From Candidatus Onthenecus intestinigallinarum (lineage in GTDB: Bacteria > Bacillota > Clostridia > Christensenellales > Aristaeellaceae), in the NCBI GenBank assembly GCA_018713325.1, contig DVFJ01000013.1:32639-96638 (forward strand): a stretch of DNA of 64,000 bases, read 5' to 3'. The notes under the pieces are model-generated. The model was not told the DNA's origin. It made no database searches and saw only the letters and a program-made list of their open reading frames with translations. This document shows, one piece after another, positions 16,976-26,454 of the stretch. How positions within the stretch are numbered: position 1 is the first letter of the stretch; every line of letters begins with the position of its first letter. A program made the position numbers and the translations under genes.

Positions 16976-17018
16976 TATCAAAAACACAAGGGACAATTGA
17001 TGGCTCGAATTTTTTGCG

Positions 17019-17052
17019 AAAAAAGCGAAACGGCGACGCATTTGCGCCGCCG
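17019..17052 (-). terminator. Terminator of the NYN gene
   Basis: On the minus strand a 10-bp stem (CGGCGGCGCA/TGCGTCGCCG, one G-T pair) with a 2-base loop, then TTTCGCTTTTTT. Confidence 0.75.
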
Positions 17053-17104
17053 CTAAGGAAATTGAGTTTTATATTTTTTTAACGAACATGCAGCGGAAGA
17101 AAGC

Positions 17105-18082
17105 TCACAGGATCTTCACCAGCATGGTCTTCTGCTCGTCCATCTCGACCTTGAGCACGCCGCTCTTTTCCAGCGCGCGCAGCAGGTCGGAAAAGCGCTT
17201 GAAGCCGACGGCGCGCTCGGTGAAGTCGGGATAGTCGTTCTGGATGGCGGCCTTGAGAATGGAGGGGTTGATGCGCTCAAAGCCGTTGTCGCGGAAGGCG
17301 CGCAGGTGGCTGCGGAAGATCTCGGCGTAGTTGTCGCGCGTGAGCTGGGGCGGGGCCGCCTTCTGTTCCTCATGACCGAGCTGGACGATGAGGTTGAAGT
17401 GATCGGCCACGACGGTGAAGGAGCCGAAGCGCTGCGAAAGGCCGCTGAGCAGCTTGCCGAACGTGGAGAAGCCAAAGGACTTCTCGTTGAAGTCGGGCCG
17501 CAGGCGCAGCAGGATGTTCTTGAGTTCGGAGGCGAGGATCTCGTTTTCGTCGGCCTGCTCCTCGAGGATGGTGCAGATCAGTTCGTCGAGCTGGTCGAGC
17601 GTGAGCGGCTCGTCCTTCTGGCTGCGGCCGGAGGACTTGCCCTGGCTGACGGACTCCAGGAACTGGAATTCATTGCACGCGTTGATGAACACGCTGCTGG
17701 CGGCCTCCGAGCGCGAGATGCCCAGCACGAATTTGCCCATGGATTTGAGCTTGCCCACGAGGGGTACGTAGTCGCTGTCGCCGGAGACGATGCAGAACGA
17801 GTCGATCAGGCTGTTGGTGAAGGCCACGTCCAGCGCGTCGAGCACGAGCTGGATGTCCAGGTTGTTCTTCTGGTTGCGCCCGTAGCGGATGGAGGGCACG
17901 ACGTTGAATGTGTTGGACAGCAGCAGCTCCTTCAGGTCAGAGTACTTGTCCGTGTAGCCGTACACCTTGCCGATCAGGATGTCGCCGCGGATCTTGACCT
18001 TTTCGATGACGTCGTTGAGCGTGCCGATCTTGGCGCCGCAGTTTTCCAGGTCGACGAAGAGCGCGTAATGTGCCGTGGCCAT
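17105..18082 (-). CDS. NYN-domain nuclease with two OST-HTH domains
   Basis: A 325-residue protein. Residues about 1-150 are a NYN/LabA PIN-like nuclease: YALFVDLENCG, then LDIQLVLDALD and CIVSGDSDYVPLVGKL supply the conserved acidic residues. Two winged-helix OST-HTH (LOTUS-like) domains follow, the first around DFNEKSFGFSTFGKLLSGL and the second around DFTERAVGFKRFSDLLRALE. NYN-OST-HTH proteins are thought to cleave or bind RNA; the target is unknown. The start at 18082 follows GGAGGG; the longer frame upstream runs through the predicted promoter. Confidence 0.88.
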   Translation of the reverse strand: MATAHYALFVDLENCGAKIGTLNDVIEKVKIRGDILIGKVYGYTDKYSDLKELLLSNTFNVVPSIRYGRNQKNNLDIQLVLDALDVAFTNSLIDSFCIVSGDSDYVPLVGKLKSMGKFVLGISRSEAASSVFINACNEFQFLESVSQGKSSGRSQKDEPLTLDQLDELICTILEEQADENEILASELKNILLRLRPDFNEKSFGFSTFGKLLSGLSQRFGSFTVVADHFNLIVQLGHEEQKAAPPQLTRDNYAEIFRSHLRAFRDNGFERINPSILKAAIQNDYPDFTERAVGFKRFSDLLRALEKSGVLKVEMDEQKTMLVKIL

Positions 18083-18130
18083 GTCATTCCCTCCTGCCAT
18101 TCGTGCGCGCGGCATGGCCGCGCCCTCTTC

Positions 18131-18159
18131 ACGATAGCACAAAACCGGCGAAATGACAA
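18131..18159 (-). promoter_or_regulatory. Promoter of the NYN gene
   Basis: On the minus strand TTGTCA, 17 bp, TATCGT with a TG extension one base before the -10. Confidence 0.6.
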
Positions 18160-18333
18160 TGACTTTGCCCGTTTTGGGCTCGGACGCCCTTGAAAAAATC
18201 GGCGTTGCAGGCGGCAGGGATTGAGCGGGATGGGCGCGAATTTTCATATCAATTCCCAATATGCGGGTCCGCAAATACATGCAAAGGCAAGCGCCGCCAT
18301 TCATGCGGGCGCCTGCGGAACGGAGGGATCGCT

Positions 18334-19200
18334 ATGACGCAGGAGCACATCATCGTGCTGGACCACAACCCCACCCTGCAGGGACTGGTCGACCTCAAGA
18401 CGCACATCGTCTATGACGCGCCGGATGGCAAGGAACTGGCGCTGCAGCTGCTCAAGCCGCAGTGGAAGAGCGACGGGCGCGGGTTCCCGCTGGTCGTGTT
18501 CATCCAGGGCAGCGGCTGGACGAAGCCGGATCAGTTCTGGGAGCTGCCGCAGCTGAGCCTGCTGGCGCGCCGCGGCTTTGTCGTGGCCAGCGTCACGCAC
18601 CGCTCGTGCCATGAGGCGCCCGCGCCTGCATTCCTACAGGATGTGAAGACGGCGCTCCGCTTTCTGCGCGCGCACGCTGCGCAGTACGACATCGACCCTG
18701 CGCGCGTGTGCGCCTGGGGCACGTCCTCGGGCGGGAACACCGCGCTGCTGCTGGGGCTGACTGGCGACGATCCGGCCTTTGAGACGGAAGTCTGGGCGGG
18801 CCAGAGCACGCGCGTGCAGGCCGTGGTCGACTGCTTCGGTCCGGCGGACCTGGAGACGATGGTGCGCGAGCGCCTCTCGCAGGCGTCGGCGTCGGACCAT
18901 GCGCTCTTTCACGCGCTGGGCGGGAGCGACTCCGCCGAGACGTGCATCGAACGGCTGCGGGCGGTCAGTCCCGCGGCGTATGTGCGCCCGGGCCTGGAGC
19001 TGCCGCCGTTTTTGCTGCTGCACGGCGACGCCGATCCGATTGTCTACTATTCGGACAGCGAGGCGATGTATGAACGCCTGCGCGCGTGCGGGTATGACGC
19101 GCAGCTGGTGCGCGTGACGAACGCGCCGCACGAGGGCACGTTCTGGAGCCTGCCGCTGCTGGAGCACATCTTTGCGTTTATCCAGGCGCGCATCGGCTGA
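18334..19200 (+). CDS. Alpha/beta hydrolase (BD-FAE/esterase-lipase type)
   Basis: A 288-residue hydrolase. VVFIQGSGWTKPDQ is the oxyanion-hole region (an HGG variant), CAWGTSSGGNTAL the nucleophile elbow (Ser in GxSxG), LLLHGDADPIVYYSD the acid and NAPHEGTFW the catalytic His. Such enzymes deacylate sugars or other small esters. CGGAGGG precedes the ATG. A DUF2264 gene follows 33 bp downstream, compatible with a small polysaccharide-handling unit. Confidence 0.88.
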   Translation: MTQEHIIVLDHNPTLQGLVDLKTHIVYDAPDGKELALQLLKPQWKSDGRGFPLVVFIQGSGWTKPDQFWELPQLSLLARRGFVVASVTHRSCHEAPAPAFLQDVKTALRFLRAHAAQYDIDPARVCAWGTSSGGNTALLLGLTGDDPAFETEVWAGQSTRVQAVVDCFGPADLETMVRERLSQASASDHALFHALGGSDSAETCIERLRAVSPAAYVRPGLELPPFLLLHGDADPIVYYSDSEAMYERLRACGYDAQLVRVTNAPHEGTFWSLPLLEHIFAFIQARIG

Positions 19201-19233
19201 CGCGGCCGTGCGGCACAAAAGGAGGGGGACGGC

Positions 19234-20373
19234 ATGCAGACGGCGCGTGCCTACTGGCTTGAGACGATGGACCGCATTGCGCGGCCCGTGCTGGAGGCGC
19301 TCTCGCAGGGACGCCTGCGCGAGCGGATGCCCGTGCGCGGCAAGCTGCCGCGCGAGGACCGGGCGCAGTACACCTATCTGGAGGCGTTCGGCCGCACGAT
19401 GACGGGCCTGGCGCCCTGGCTGGAGCTGGAGGGGCTGACGGGCGAGGAGGCGCGGCTGCAGGGGGCGTACCGGCGCATGGCGCTGGCGGCGCTGCACCAG
19501 GCGGTGACGCCCGGCGCGCCCGACGAGATGAACTTCTCCCACGGGCACCAGCCGATCGTCGATGCGGCGTTCCTGGCGCACGCGCTGCTGCGCGCGCCGC
19601 ATGCGCTGCTGGAGGCCCTGCCCGCGCAGGACCGCGCGCACCTGCTGGACAAGCTGCGCGCGACGCGCACGCGCAAGCCGCCGGTGTGCAACTGGCTGCT
19701 CTTCTCGGCGATGATCGAGGCGCTGCTGTACCGGGCGGGCGCGCCGGACTGGGATCCCATGCGCGTGGACCTGGCCGTGCGGCTGCACTTTGACTGGTAC
19801 AAGGGCGACGGCTTTTTCGGCGACGGGCCGGCGTTTCACATGGACTACTACAACAGCTACGTCATCCAGCCGATGCTCATCGACGTGCTGCGCACGGTGG
19901 CGGGCGAGGATGCCGAGTGGCGCGCGATGCTGGAGCGCGCGCAGACGTACGGCGCGCACCACGCGACGTTCCTGGAGCACCTGATCATGCCCGACGGCGG
20001 CTATCCCGTGCTGGGGCGCTCGTCGGCATACCGCTTCGGCTGCTTTCAGATGCTCGCGCAGGCCGCGCTGCAGGACCTGCTGGAGGAGGGGATCGCCCCG
20101 GCGCAGGCGCGCTGCGCGCTGACGCAGGCGATCCGGCGGGTGATGGCGTTTGATAACTTCGACGCGGACGGCTTTCTGGAGATCGGCGTGTGCGGCCGCC
20201 AGCCGGACATGGGCGAGGAATACATCAGCACGGGCAGTCTGTACCTGTGCATGGCGGTGTTCCTGCCGCTGGGCCTGCCGCCCGCGCACCCGTTCTGGAG
20301 CGCGCCGGACGCGGACTGGACGATGAAGCGCATGTGGCGCGGCGATCCGATGCGCTGCGAGCACGCGCTGTAG
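19234..20373 (+). CDS. DUF2264 domain protein
   Basis: A 379-residue cytosolic protein matching the DUF2264 family, with the conserved segments NWLLFSAMIEA, GDGFFGDGPAFHMDYYNSY and GRSSAYRFG. These resemble an alpha/alpha toroid fold and the family occurs in carbohydrate-use loci, but no activity is established. GGAGGGGG precedes the ATG. Probably cotranscribed with the hydrolase upstream. Confidence 0.87.
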   Translation: MQTARAYWLETMDRIARPVLEALSQGRLRERMPVRGKLPREDRAQYTYLEAFGRTMTGLAPWLELEGLTGEEARLQGAYRRMALAALHQAVTPGAPDEMNFSHGHQPIVDAAFLAHALLRAPHALLEALPAQDRAHLLDKLRATRTRKPPVCNWLLFSAMIEALLYRAGAPDWDPMRVDLAVRLHFDWYKGDGFFGDGPAFHMDYYNSYVIQPMLIDVLRTVAGEDAEWRAMLERAQTYGAHHATFLEHLIMPDGGYPVLGRSSAYRFGCFQMLAQAALQDLLEEGIAPAQARCALTQAIRRVMAFDNFDADGFLEIGVCGRQPDMGEEYISTGSLYLCMAVFLPLGLPPAHPFWSAPDADWTMKRMWRGDPMRCEHAL

Positions 20374-20433
20374 GGCGCGACCCGGGCGCTGAGCGGGGCT
20401 TTCGGCTTTGAAACTGCATGAGGAGGCATCGAT

Positions 20434-20847
20434 ATGCTGGATGCGATCCCAGGCAAAGAAGAGTTGACGGTATTGGTCGGGAAACCCCTGTATGAGGTGT
20501 GGACTGCGCTGTGCGCCCTGATTGAAGAACGATATGACATGGATTGTGCCTGGAATCGGGGCGGAAAAGCGTGGACATACGAATACAAATACCGCCGGGG
20601 CGGCAAAACGCTGTGCGCATTATATGCCAGGGAAAACTGCGTGGGTTTGCTGATAATCCTTGGAAAAGACGAACGGTTGAAGTTTGAAGCAGACATAGAA
20701 CATTACGCGCCGGGAGTTCGGAAAGTATATGATGAAGCTCAAACCTACCACGATGGGAAGTGGCTTATGTTTGAACCGGCGGATTCGTCACTGTTTTGTG
20801 ATTTCATGAAGCTGCTGGGTCTCAAGAGAAGGCCCAACAGGAGGTAA
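20434..20847 (+). CDS. DUF3788 family protein
   Basis: A 137-residue protein resembling DUF3788: AWNRGGKAWTYEYKYRRGGK, CALYARENCVGLLIILGK and the terminal DGKWLMFEPAD. It is small, soluble and of unknown function. Codon use is less GC-rich than in neighbouring genes, which may mean it arrived more recently. TGAGGAGG precedes the ATG; a GNAT gene follows 29 bp later. Confidence 0.8.
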   Translation: MLDAIPGKEELTVLVGKPLYEVWTALCALIEERYDMDCAWNRGGKAWTYEYKYRRGGKTLCALYARENCVGLLIILGKDERLKFEADIEHYAPGVRKVYDEAQTYHDGKWLMFEPADSSLFCDFMKLLGLKRRPNRR

Positions 20848-20876
20848 GACTACGATCCTGTCAGGAGGGATGACAA

Positions 20877-21401
20877 ATGCGTTTCACAAGGGCGGAATGG
20901 TCCGACCTGGAGGCAATCGGAGATCTGTATGACGCCCTGTGCGAGCATCTGAGCGCGCATGGGAATGGTCCGGGGTGGAGAAAGGGCGTATATCCCACGG
21001 TAGAGGATGCGCGGGCAGGGATCGAGGATGGCGCGCTGTATGTGCTGAAAGAGCACGGAGCGGTCGTGGGCGCGATGACGCTGCGCCATAGGCCGGAGGC
21101 GGGATATGCAAAGGTCCGGTGGCTGACGGAAGATGACTATGATCACATCTATGTGATCTATACGCTCGCGGTCCACCCGGACTTTCTCAAAAGGGGAATG
21201 GGCGCCATGCTGTTGGAGCAGGCGGAGCGCCTGGCCAGGGCGGAGGGATGCCGAAGCCTCCGGCTGGATGTCGCGCGGGGCAATGTGCCCGCAGAAAACC
21301 TGTACAGAAAATGCGGCTTTCAATGCGTCGGCACGGCAGACCTCGGGTATGCGGCATATGGGCTGCCGTGGTTCAACCTCTATGAAAAGGTCCTGAAATG
21401 A
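20877..21401 (+). CDS. GNAT family N-acetyltransferase
   Basis: A 174-residue acetyltransferase with a clear acetyl-CoA site: YTLAVHPDFLKRGMGAMLLE (R/QxxGxG/A), followed by CRSLRLDVARGNVPAENLY and the C-terminal YRKCGFQCVG. Unlike the shorter GNAT gene at 12.6 kb, all family motifs are intact. AGGAGGG lies before the ATG. The acceptor is unknown. Confidence 0.9.
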   Translation: MRFTRAEWSDLEAIGDLYDALCEHLSAHGNGPGWRKGVYPTVEDARAGIEDGALYVLKEHGAVVGAMTLRHRPEAGYAKVRWLTEDDYDHIYVIYTLAVHPDFLKRGMGAMLLEQAERLARAEGCRSLRLDVARGNVPAENLYRKCGFQCVGTADLGYAAYGLPWFNLYEKVLK

Positions 21402-21429
21402 CGGAATGCTTGTGTCCTGGGGAACAGAC

Positions 21430-21466
21430 ACGCCATGGCCGTGCGGCCATGGCGTGCGTTTTCTTT
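21430..21466. terminator. Terminator between convergent genes
   Basis: ACGCCATGGCC and GGCCATGGCGT pair around a GTGC loop; GTTTTCTTTT follows on the plus strand. Confidence 0.75.
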
Positions 21467-21482
21467 TGGAAAGGGTTGGGGA

Positions 21483-22661
21483 TTACAGGCTGTTGACGTA
21501 GCGCTCGATGCGCCGCAGCGCCTCGGCGAGCTTTTCCAGGCTGGTGGCATAGGAGCAGCGGATGTGCCCCTCGCCGCTCTGGCCGAAGGCCGTGCCCGGC
21601 ACGCAGGCGACGTGCTCGGCGCGCAGCAGGCCCTGGCAGAACTCCTCGCTGGACAGGCCCGTGCCCGCGATCGACGGGAAGACGTAGAACGCGCCCAGCG
21701 GCTCAAAGCACGGCAGGCCCATCCTGCGCAGCGCGTCGACCATCAGGCGGCGGCGGCGGTCGTAGCTGCGCACCATGGTGCGCACGTCCTCAAAGTCGTT
21801 TTGCAGTCCGCGCGAGAGCGCCTCTTCGGCGGCAAGCTGGCCCTGGGTCGACGCGCACATGATCGTGTACTGGTGGATCTTGCACATCACCGCCAGCAGG
21901 TCCCGCGGGCCGCAGGCATAGCCCACGCGCCAGCCGGTCATCGCAAACGCCTTGGAGAAGCCGTTGAGCAGCACGGTTCGCTCGCGCATGCCGGGCAGGG
22001 AAGGGAAGCTGACGTGCTCGTGCCCGCCGTAGGTGAGTTCGGAGTAGATCTCATCGGCCAGGACGATGATGTCCGTATCGCGCAGTGCGTCGGCGATCTG
22101 CTGCAGGTCCTCCCGGCGCATGATGGAGCCGGTCGGGTTGTTGGGGTAGGGTAGGATCAGCGCCTTGGTGCGCGGGGTGAGGGCCGCGCGCAGCGCCTCG
22201 CCCGTGAGGCGGAACTCGTCCTCAAAGCGGGTGACGATGGGGCGCGGCGTGCCGCCGGCGAACGTCACGCCGGGCGCATAGGAGACGTAGGACGGCTCGG
22301 GGATGAGCACCTCGTCGCCCGGGGCGCACAGCGCGCGCAGGCACAGGTCGATGCCCTCGCTCGCGCCGATGGTGACGAGGATCTCGTCCGCCGGGTCGTA
22401 CTCGACGTGGCAGCGGCGGCGCAGGTACTGCGCGATGAGCCGGCGCAGCTGGATGCGGCCCCAGTTGGAGGTGTACTGCGTCAGGCCGTCCTCGATGGAG
22501 CGGATGGCCGCGTCGCGGATGTGCCAGGGCGTGACGAAGTCCGGCTCGCCCACGCCCAGGGAGATGGCCTCGGGCATCTCGGCGACGATGTCGAAGAACT
22601 TGCGGATGCCGCTGGGCGGCACATCCCGCACGCTGGGATTGACGATGCGCTGCATGTCCAT
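21483..22661 (-). CDS. Class I/II aminotransferase (PLP)
   Basis: A 392-residue fold-type I aminotransferase of the AspC/PatA group. ISLGVGEPDFVTP and LPYPNNPTGS are family signatures, VLADEIYSELTY holds the PLP-binding Asp and Tyr, and NGFSKAFAMTGWRVGY the Schiff-base Lys. Its ATG overlaps the stop of the Lrp-type gene (TGATG), so the two are translationally coupled. An amino-acid transaminase under control of its companion regulator is likely; the exact substrate is not determined. Confidence 0.93.
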   Translation of the reverse strand: MDMQRIVNPSVRDVPPSGIRKFFDIVAEMPEAISLGVGEPDFVTPWHIRDAAIRSIEDGLTQYTSNWGRIQLRRLIAQYLRRRCHVEYDPADEILVTIGASEGIDLCLRALCAPGDEVLIPEPSYVSYAPGVTFAGGTPRPIVTRFEDEFRLTGEALRAALTPRTKALILPYPNNPTGSIMRREDLQQIADALRDTDIIVLADEIYSELTYGGHEHVSFPSLPGMRERTVLLNGFSKAFAMTGWRVGYACGPRDLLAVMCKIHQYTIMCASTQGQLAAEEALSRGLQNDFEDVRTMVRSYDRRRRLMVDALRRMGLPCFEPLGAFYVFPSIAGTGLSSEEFCQGLLRAEHVACVPGTAFGQSGEGHIRCSYATSLEKLAEALRRIERYVNSL

Positions 22662-23155
22662 CACGGGCTCACCGCCAGACGCCGGTCGGTGTCGTCGCCC
22701 TCAAAGATGACGCCGCCGTATTTATAGGTCTTGAGCATGAAGTGCGTGGCCGTGCCGGTGACGCTCTCGAGCGTGGAGAGCTTGCTGGACACGAACGAGG
22801 CCAGCTGCTTGAGCGTGGGCGCCTCGACCATGACCATCAGGTCGTACGCGCCGCTCATGAGGTAGAGGCTGGTGACCTCCTCGAACTGATAGATGCGCGC
22901 GGCGATGGCGTCAAAGCCGCGGTCGCGCTGCGGCTGTACGCGCACCTCGATGACCGCCTGCACCATCTCCTTGTCGGTGCGCTCCCAGTTGATCATGGCC
23001 GGGTATTTGACCAGCACGCGGTCCTTTTCCAGGCGGCCGATGGCGCGGCGCACCTCGTCCACGTCGTAGCCGGTCATCACGGCGATCTGCTCCGCGCTGA
23101 TGCGCGCGTCGTCGGACAAAATTTCCAGAATGTGCATTTCCAGCGTATTGTACAA
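22661..23155 (-). CDS. Lrp/AsnC family regulator
   Basis: A 164-residue regulator: N-terminal helix-turn-helix ISAEQIAVMTGYDVDEVRRA and C-terminal RAM/AsnC ligand domain (SLYLMSGAYDLMVMVEAPTL). Translation starts at TTG 23155, preceded by AAGGGGTG at seven bases. It lies between fhs and the aminotransferase in one operon and likely senses an amino acid to tune it. Confidence 0.92.
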   Translation of the reverse strand: MYNTLEMHILEILSDDARISAEQIAVMTGYDVDEVRRAIGRLEKDRVLVKYPAMINWERTDKEMVQAVIEVRVQPQRDRGFDAIAARIYQFEEVTSLYLMSGAYDLMVMVEAPTLKQLASFVSSKLSTLESVTGTATHFMLKTYKYGGVIFEGDDTDRRLAVSP

Positions 23156-23187
23156 CGGTATTCACCCCTTTGCTTGGTTGGCGGCCG

Positions 23188-24858
23188 TCAGAACAGGCCG
23201 GTGATGTTGCCTGCGTCGTCCACGTCGATGTTCTCCGCGGCGGGCACGCGCGGCAGGCCGGGCATGGTCATGATGTCGCCGGCGAGCGCGACGACGAAGC
23301 CCGCGCCCGCGCTCAGGCGCGCCTGGCGGATGGTGAGCGTGAAGCCCTCGGGCGCGCCGAGCTTCTTGGGATCGTCGGAGAAGGAGTACTGCGTCTTGGC
23401 GATGCACACCGGCAGCTCGCCATAGCCGCCCTCCTCAAACGACTTGAGCTGCTTGGCCGCAGCCGGGGCGATGGACACGTCCTGCGCGCCGTAGATCTTC
23501 TTGGCGACGGCCTCGATCTTCCCGGCCAGCGACAGGTCGTCCGGGTAGGTGAGGGAGAACTTGGACAGGTCCGCGCGCTCGCAGCGGGCGACGACCTGCT
23601 CGGCCAGCGCCAGGCCGCCCTCGCCGCCCTTGGCCCAGACCTCGCACAGCGCGACCTGCGCGCCCATCCGGGCGGCGGCCTCGCGCACGAGCGCGATCTC
23701 GGCGTCTGTGTCGCTGGTGAAGCGGTTGAGCGCGACGACGGGCTCCACGCCCCAGACGGTGCGGATGTTGTGCAGGTGGCGCGTGAGGTTGGACAGGCCC
23801 TTCTCCAGCGCGGGCAGGTTCTCCTGCGCAAGGTCGGCCTTGGCGACGCCGCCGTGGCTCTTGAGCGCGCGCACCGTCGCCACCAGCACGATGCACGAGG
23901 GCTTCAGGCCCGCCTTGCGGCACTTGATGTCGATGAACTTCTCCGCGCCCAGGTCCGCGCCGAAGCCGGCCTCCGTGACCACATAGTCCGCCAGGCGCAG
24001 CGCGGTCTGCGTGGCGACGATGCTGTTGCAGCCGTGGGCGATGTTGGCAAACGGGCCGCCGTGCACGAGCGCGGGCGTGCCCTCGAGCGTCTGCACGAGG
24101 TTGGGACGCATCGCGTCGCGCAGCAGCGCGGCCATGGCGCCCTGCGCGCGCAGCTGGCCGGCGGTCACGGGCGCGTCGGCGTAGGTACGGCCCACTACGA
24201 TGCGCGCCAGGCGCTGCTTGAGGTCGGCGATGTCGCTGGCAAGGCACAGCACCGCCATGATCTCCGAGGCGGTGGTGATGTCAAAGCCGTCCTCGCGCGG
24301 CATGCCGTTCGTGCGTCCGCCCAGGCCGTCCACGATCTGGCGCAGCTGGCGGTCGTTCATGTCCATGCAGCGCTTCCAGGTGATGCGGCGCGGGTCGATG
24401 CCCAGCGCATTGCCCTGCGCGATGTGGTTGTCGACCATCGCGGCCAGCAGATTGTTGGCGGCGGTGATGGCGTGCAGGTCGCCGGTGAAGTGCAGATTGA
24501 TGTCCTCCATGGGCACGACCTGCGCATAGCCGCCGCCCGCCGCGCCGCCCTTGACGCCGAATACGGGCCCCAGCGACGGCTCGCGCAGCGCGAGCATCGT
24601 GCGCTTGCCAGCCCGGCGCAGCGCGTCGGCCAGGCCGATGGACACGGTCGTCTTGCCCTCGCCCGCCGGCGTGGGGTTGATCGCCGTGACGAGCACGAGC
24701 CGTCCGTCCATCGGGCGATCCTTGAGCGCAAGGTAGTCCACCTTGGCCTTGTAGCGTCCGTACAGCTCCAGCAGCTCTTCGCCGATGCCCGCCTCCGTGG
24801 CCACCGCCTGAACGGGCTTTAACTGACACGCGCGCGCGATGTCAATGTCGCTTTGCAT
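23188..24858 (-). CDS. fhs: Formate-tetrahydrofolate ligase
   Basis: A 556-residue FTHFS, standard length. The ATP site is [19 protein letters not shown]; other family blocks are [20 protein letters not shown] and [15 protein letters not shown]. It makes 10-formyl-THF from formate, ATP and THF for purine synthesis and one-carbon flow. The ATG at 24858 has GGAGGGG at the right distance; an ATG two codons earlier would abut that site. First gene of a likely operon with lrp and the aminotransferase. Confidence 0.96.
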   Translation of the reverse strand: MQSDIDIARACQLKPVQAVATEAGIGEELLELYGRYKAKVDYLALKDRPMDGRLVLVTAINPTPAGEGKTTVSIGLADALRRAGKRTMLALREPSLGPVFGVKGGAAGGGYAQVVPMEDINLHFTGDLHAITAANNLLAAMVDNHIAQGNALGIDPRRITWKRCMDMNDRQLRQIVDGLGGRTNGMPREDGFDITTASEIMAVLCLASDIADLKQRLARIVVGRTYADAPVTAGQLRAQGAMAALLRDAMRPNLVQTLEGTPALVHGGPFANIAHGCNSIVATQTALRLADYVVTEAGFGADLGAEKFIDIKCRKAGLKPSCIVLVATVRALKSHGGVAKADLAQENLPALEKGLSNLTRHLHNIRTVWGVEPVVALNRFTSDTDAEIALVREAAARMGAQVALCEVWAKGGEGGLALAEQVVARCERADLSKFSLTYPDDLSLAGKIEAVAKKIYGAQDVSIAPAAAKQLKSFEEGGYGELPVCIAKTQYSFSDDPKKLGAPEGFTLTIRQARLSAGAGFVVALAGDIMTMPGLPRVPAAENIDVDDAGNITGLF

Positions 24859-24894
24859 GGTCATCCCCTCCGTATTCGTAGAAATCATGCTTTC

Positions 24895-24923
24895 ATTATA
24901 GTCCATTCGTCCCGGCGCATCAA
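24895..24923 (-). promoter_or_regulatory. fhs operon promoter
   Basis: On the minus strand TTGATG, 17 bp, TATAAT. The leader is only about 30 bases, too short for a riboswitch. Confidence 0.8.
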
Positions 24924-24962
24924 GCCACATTTGCCCGGGCGATTTCTTTTTCGGGCGCGCTG

Positions 24963-24971
24963 TGCTATAAT
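24963..24971 (+). promoter_or_regulatory. Extended -10 promoter for niaR
   Basis: TGCTATAAT without a good -35; divergent from the fhs promoter. It places the transcription start near 24978, which decides against the upstream ATG there. Confidence 0.6.
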
Positions 24972-25001
24972 GGGCGCATGCAATACGCGGAGGTGAGGGC
25001 C

Positions 25002-25520
25002 ATGGATGCGGCGGGACGGCGTGCGGCGATCCTGGCGCGCATGGAGCGCGCGGCAGAGCCCGTGAAGGGCGGGGAGCTGTCGAGGGAGTTCTCGGTCAGC
25101 CGGCAGGTGATCGTGCAGGACATCGCGCTGCTGCGCGCGCAGGGACATCCCGTGCTGGCCACGCCTGCGGGCTATATGCTGCCCGCCGCCGCGCCCGCGC
25201 CGTGCGCGCGCGCCGTACTGTGCGCGCACGAGGGGTTTGAACGCATGCGCGAGGAGCTGTACGCCGTCGTCGATGCGGGCGCGACGGTGGAGGACATCGT
25301 CGTCACCCATCCGGTATATGGAGAGTTTCGCGCGATGCTGATGCTCTCCAGCCGGCGGCAGGTGGATGCGTTCGTCGAAAATGCCGCCTGGCAGGACGCG
25401 GCGCCGCTCTCGGCGCTCCTGACGGACGGCGCGCACCTGCATACGCTCACCGCGCCCGACGAGCGCACGCTCGACGCGGCCTGCGACGCGCTGCGCCGGG
25501 GCGGTTTTCTGACGGCGTGA
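25002..25520 (+). CDS. niaR: NiaR-type transcriptional repressor of NAD biosynthesis
   Basis: A 172-residue protein with an HTH_11 helix-turn-helix ([20 protein letters not shown]) and a C-terminal 3H domain whose conserved His are in [19 protein letters not shown] and GAHLHTL. NiaR proteins repress niacin uptake or NAD synthesis genes with niacin as corepressor. GGAGGTGAGG lies eight bases before the ATG at 25002. No NAD genes are adjacent. Monocistronic, divergent from fhs. Confidence 0.88.
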   Translation: MDAAGRRAAILARMERAAEPVKGGELSREFSVSRQVIVQDIALLRAQGHPVLATPAGYMLPAAAPAPCARAVLCAHEGFERMREELYAVVDAGATVEDIVVTHPVYGEFRAMLMLSSRRQVDAFVENAAWQDAAPLSALLTDGAHLHTLTAPDERTLDAACDALRRGGFLTA

Positions 25521-25586
25521 CGCCGGCGGGCGCGCGGCCGCGCGGCCGCGCAAGAAATGGGGCCATGGAACGGCGCGCTGGTCTCT

Positions 25587-26110
25587 TCACATGGACACAA
25601 AAACACCACCGGCGTTGGCCGGTGGTGTTTTGCGTGCCGCAGGGTCCGCCCATGGCGCATACCGATGGCCTGTGACGACGCTCGCCTGGCGCATGTACAG
25701 CCGGCCCGTGGGCGCGCTGTACACGTACAGCCGGCTGTCGGGCGCATCGCCCATATACCAGAACCCGTCGCGCTCGTTCAGCATGGCCGCCATGTTCGGG
25801 TCATGCTGCGCATCGCAGAGGGGGTGCGAGCGGACGCCGTCCGGAAGCGGCAGCGCATGCCAGCCGTCGCCGGCCGACACAAAGCGCAAAAACCCCTCCG
25901 AATCGTCGCCGACGTCATAGATGCGCCATAGTCCCTTCCCTCGCCGACGGCGTCAAAAGCATAGATTTCCTTCGGCTCTTCACGGAAGGAATACGCGGTC
26001 TTCCGCTCCGGATAGGAGGGACCCCATGCGGGGATCAGACAGACGGGCGCGATCAGCACACACGCAAGCGCCAACAGAAGAAACCGCGATCTCCTCATCA
26101 AAATCTTCAT
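25587..26110 (-). pseudogene. Frameshifted membrane-anchored protein, unknown
   Basis: The first frame starts at ATG 26110 with MKILMRRSRFLLLALACVLI (one N-terminal membrane helix or signal peptide) and reads to EIYAFDAVGEGRDYG. From there meaningful sequence continues in another frame: LWRIYDVGDDSEGFLRFVSA, then RDGFWYMGDAPDSRLYVYSA, to a stop at 25587. The shift falls near 25930-25945 in a GGGAAGGGAC stretch, so it is either a one- or two-base indel or a sequencing error. The end of the second frame runs through a terminator hairpin, which hints that the natural C-terminus was earlier. The family is not recognised. Confidence 0.65.
25601..25630. terminator. Bidirectional terminator
   Basis: AAACACCACCGGC and GCCGGTGGTGTTT form a perfect 13-bp stem with GTTG loop. 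It ends niaR on the plus strand and, on the minus strand, lies inside the last codons of the damaged gene next door. Confidence 0.8.
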
Positions 26111-26174
26111 CGAAGCCCTCCGGTCCAGGGGGATGGCTCCATCCGGCCCTGCGCGGCCGAACGGGGGAACGTTC

Positions 26175-26210
26175 AAAAAATCGCCCCTGCGAGGCATTTC
26201 GCAGGGGCGA
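26175..26210 (-). terminator. Terminator after tRNA-Thr
   Basis: On the minus strand TCGCCCCTGCGA and TCGCAGGGGCGA pair around a 6-base loop, then TTTTTT, directly after the tRNA 3' end. Confidence 0.88.
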
Positions 26211-26212
26211 CA

Positions 26213-26288
<76 letters not shown>

Positions 26289-26309
26289 GCGCTTCGGAAC
26301 GCGAAAATT

Positions 26310-26338
26310 ATTATACCGTCTTTGGACGGAAAAATCAA
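26310..26338 (-). promoter_or_regulatory. tRNA-Thr promoter
   Basis: On the minus strand TTGATT, 17 bp, TATAAT, about 20 bases before the mature tRNA. Confidence 0.8.
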
Positions 26339-26418
26339 GCTTTTTTTGGGCCTGGACGAAAAAATGTGCCGGCGGACGGCCACAAGGGCGGAGAAACGGG
26401 AAAATTTGCGCTTTTCAT

Positions 26419-26447
26419 TTGACATCGGGCGCAGTTTTGCATATACT
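26419..26447 (+). promoter_or_regulatory. leuS T-box promoter
   Basis: TTGACA, 17 bp, TATACT; transcription start near 26454. Confidence 0.85.
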
Positions 26448-26454
26448 AGGTAGG

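Noticed and set aside
24858..24895. THF riboswitch in front of fhs
   Set aside because: The leader between promoter and start is about 30 bases, too short for the aptamer.
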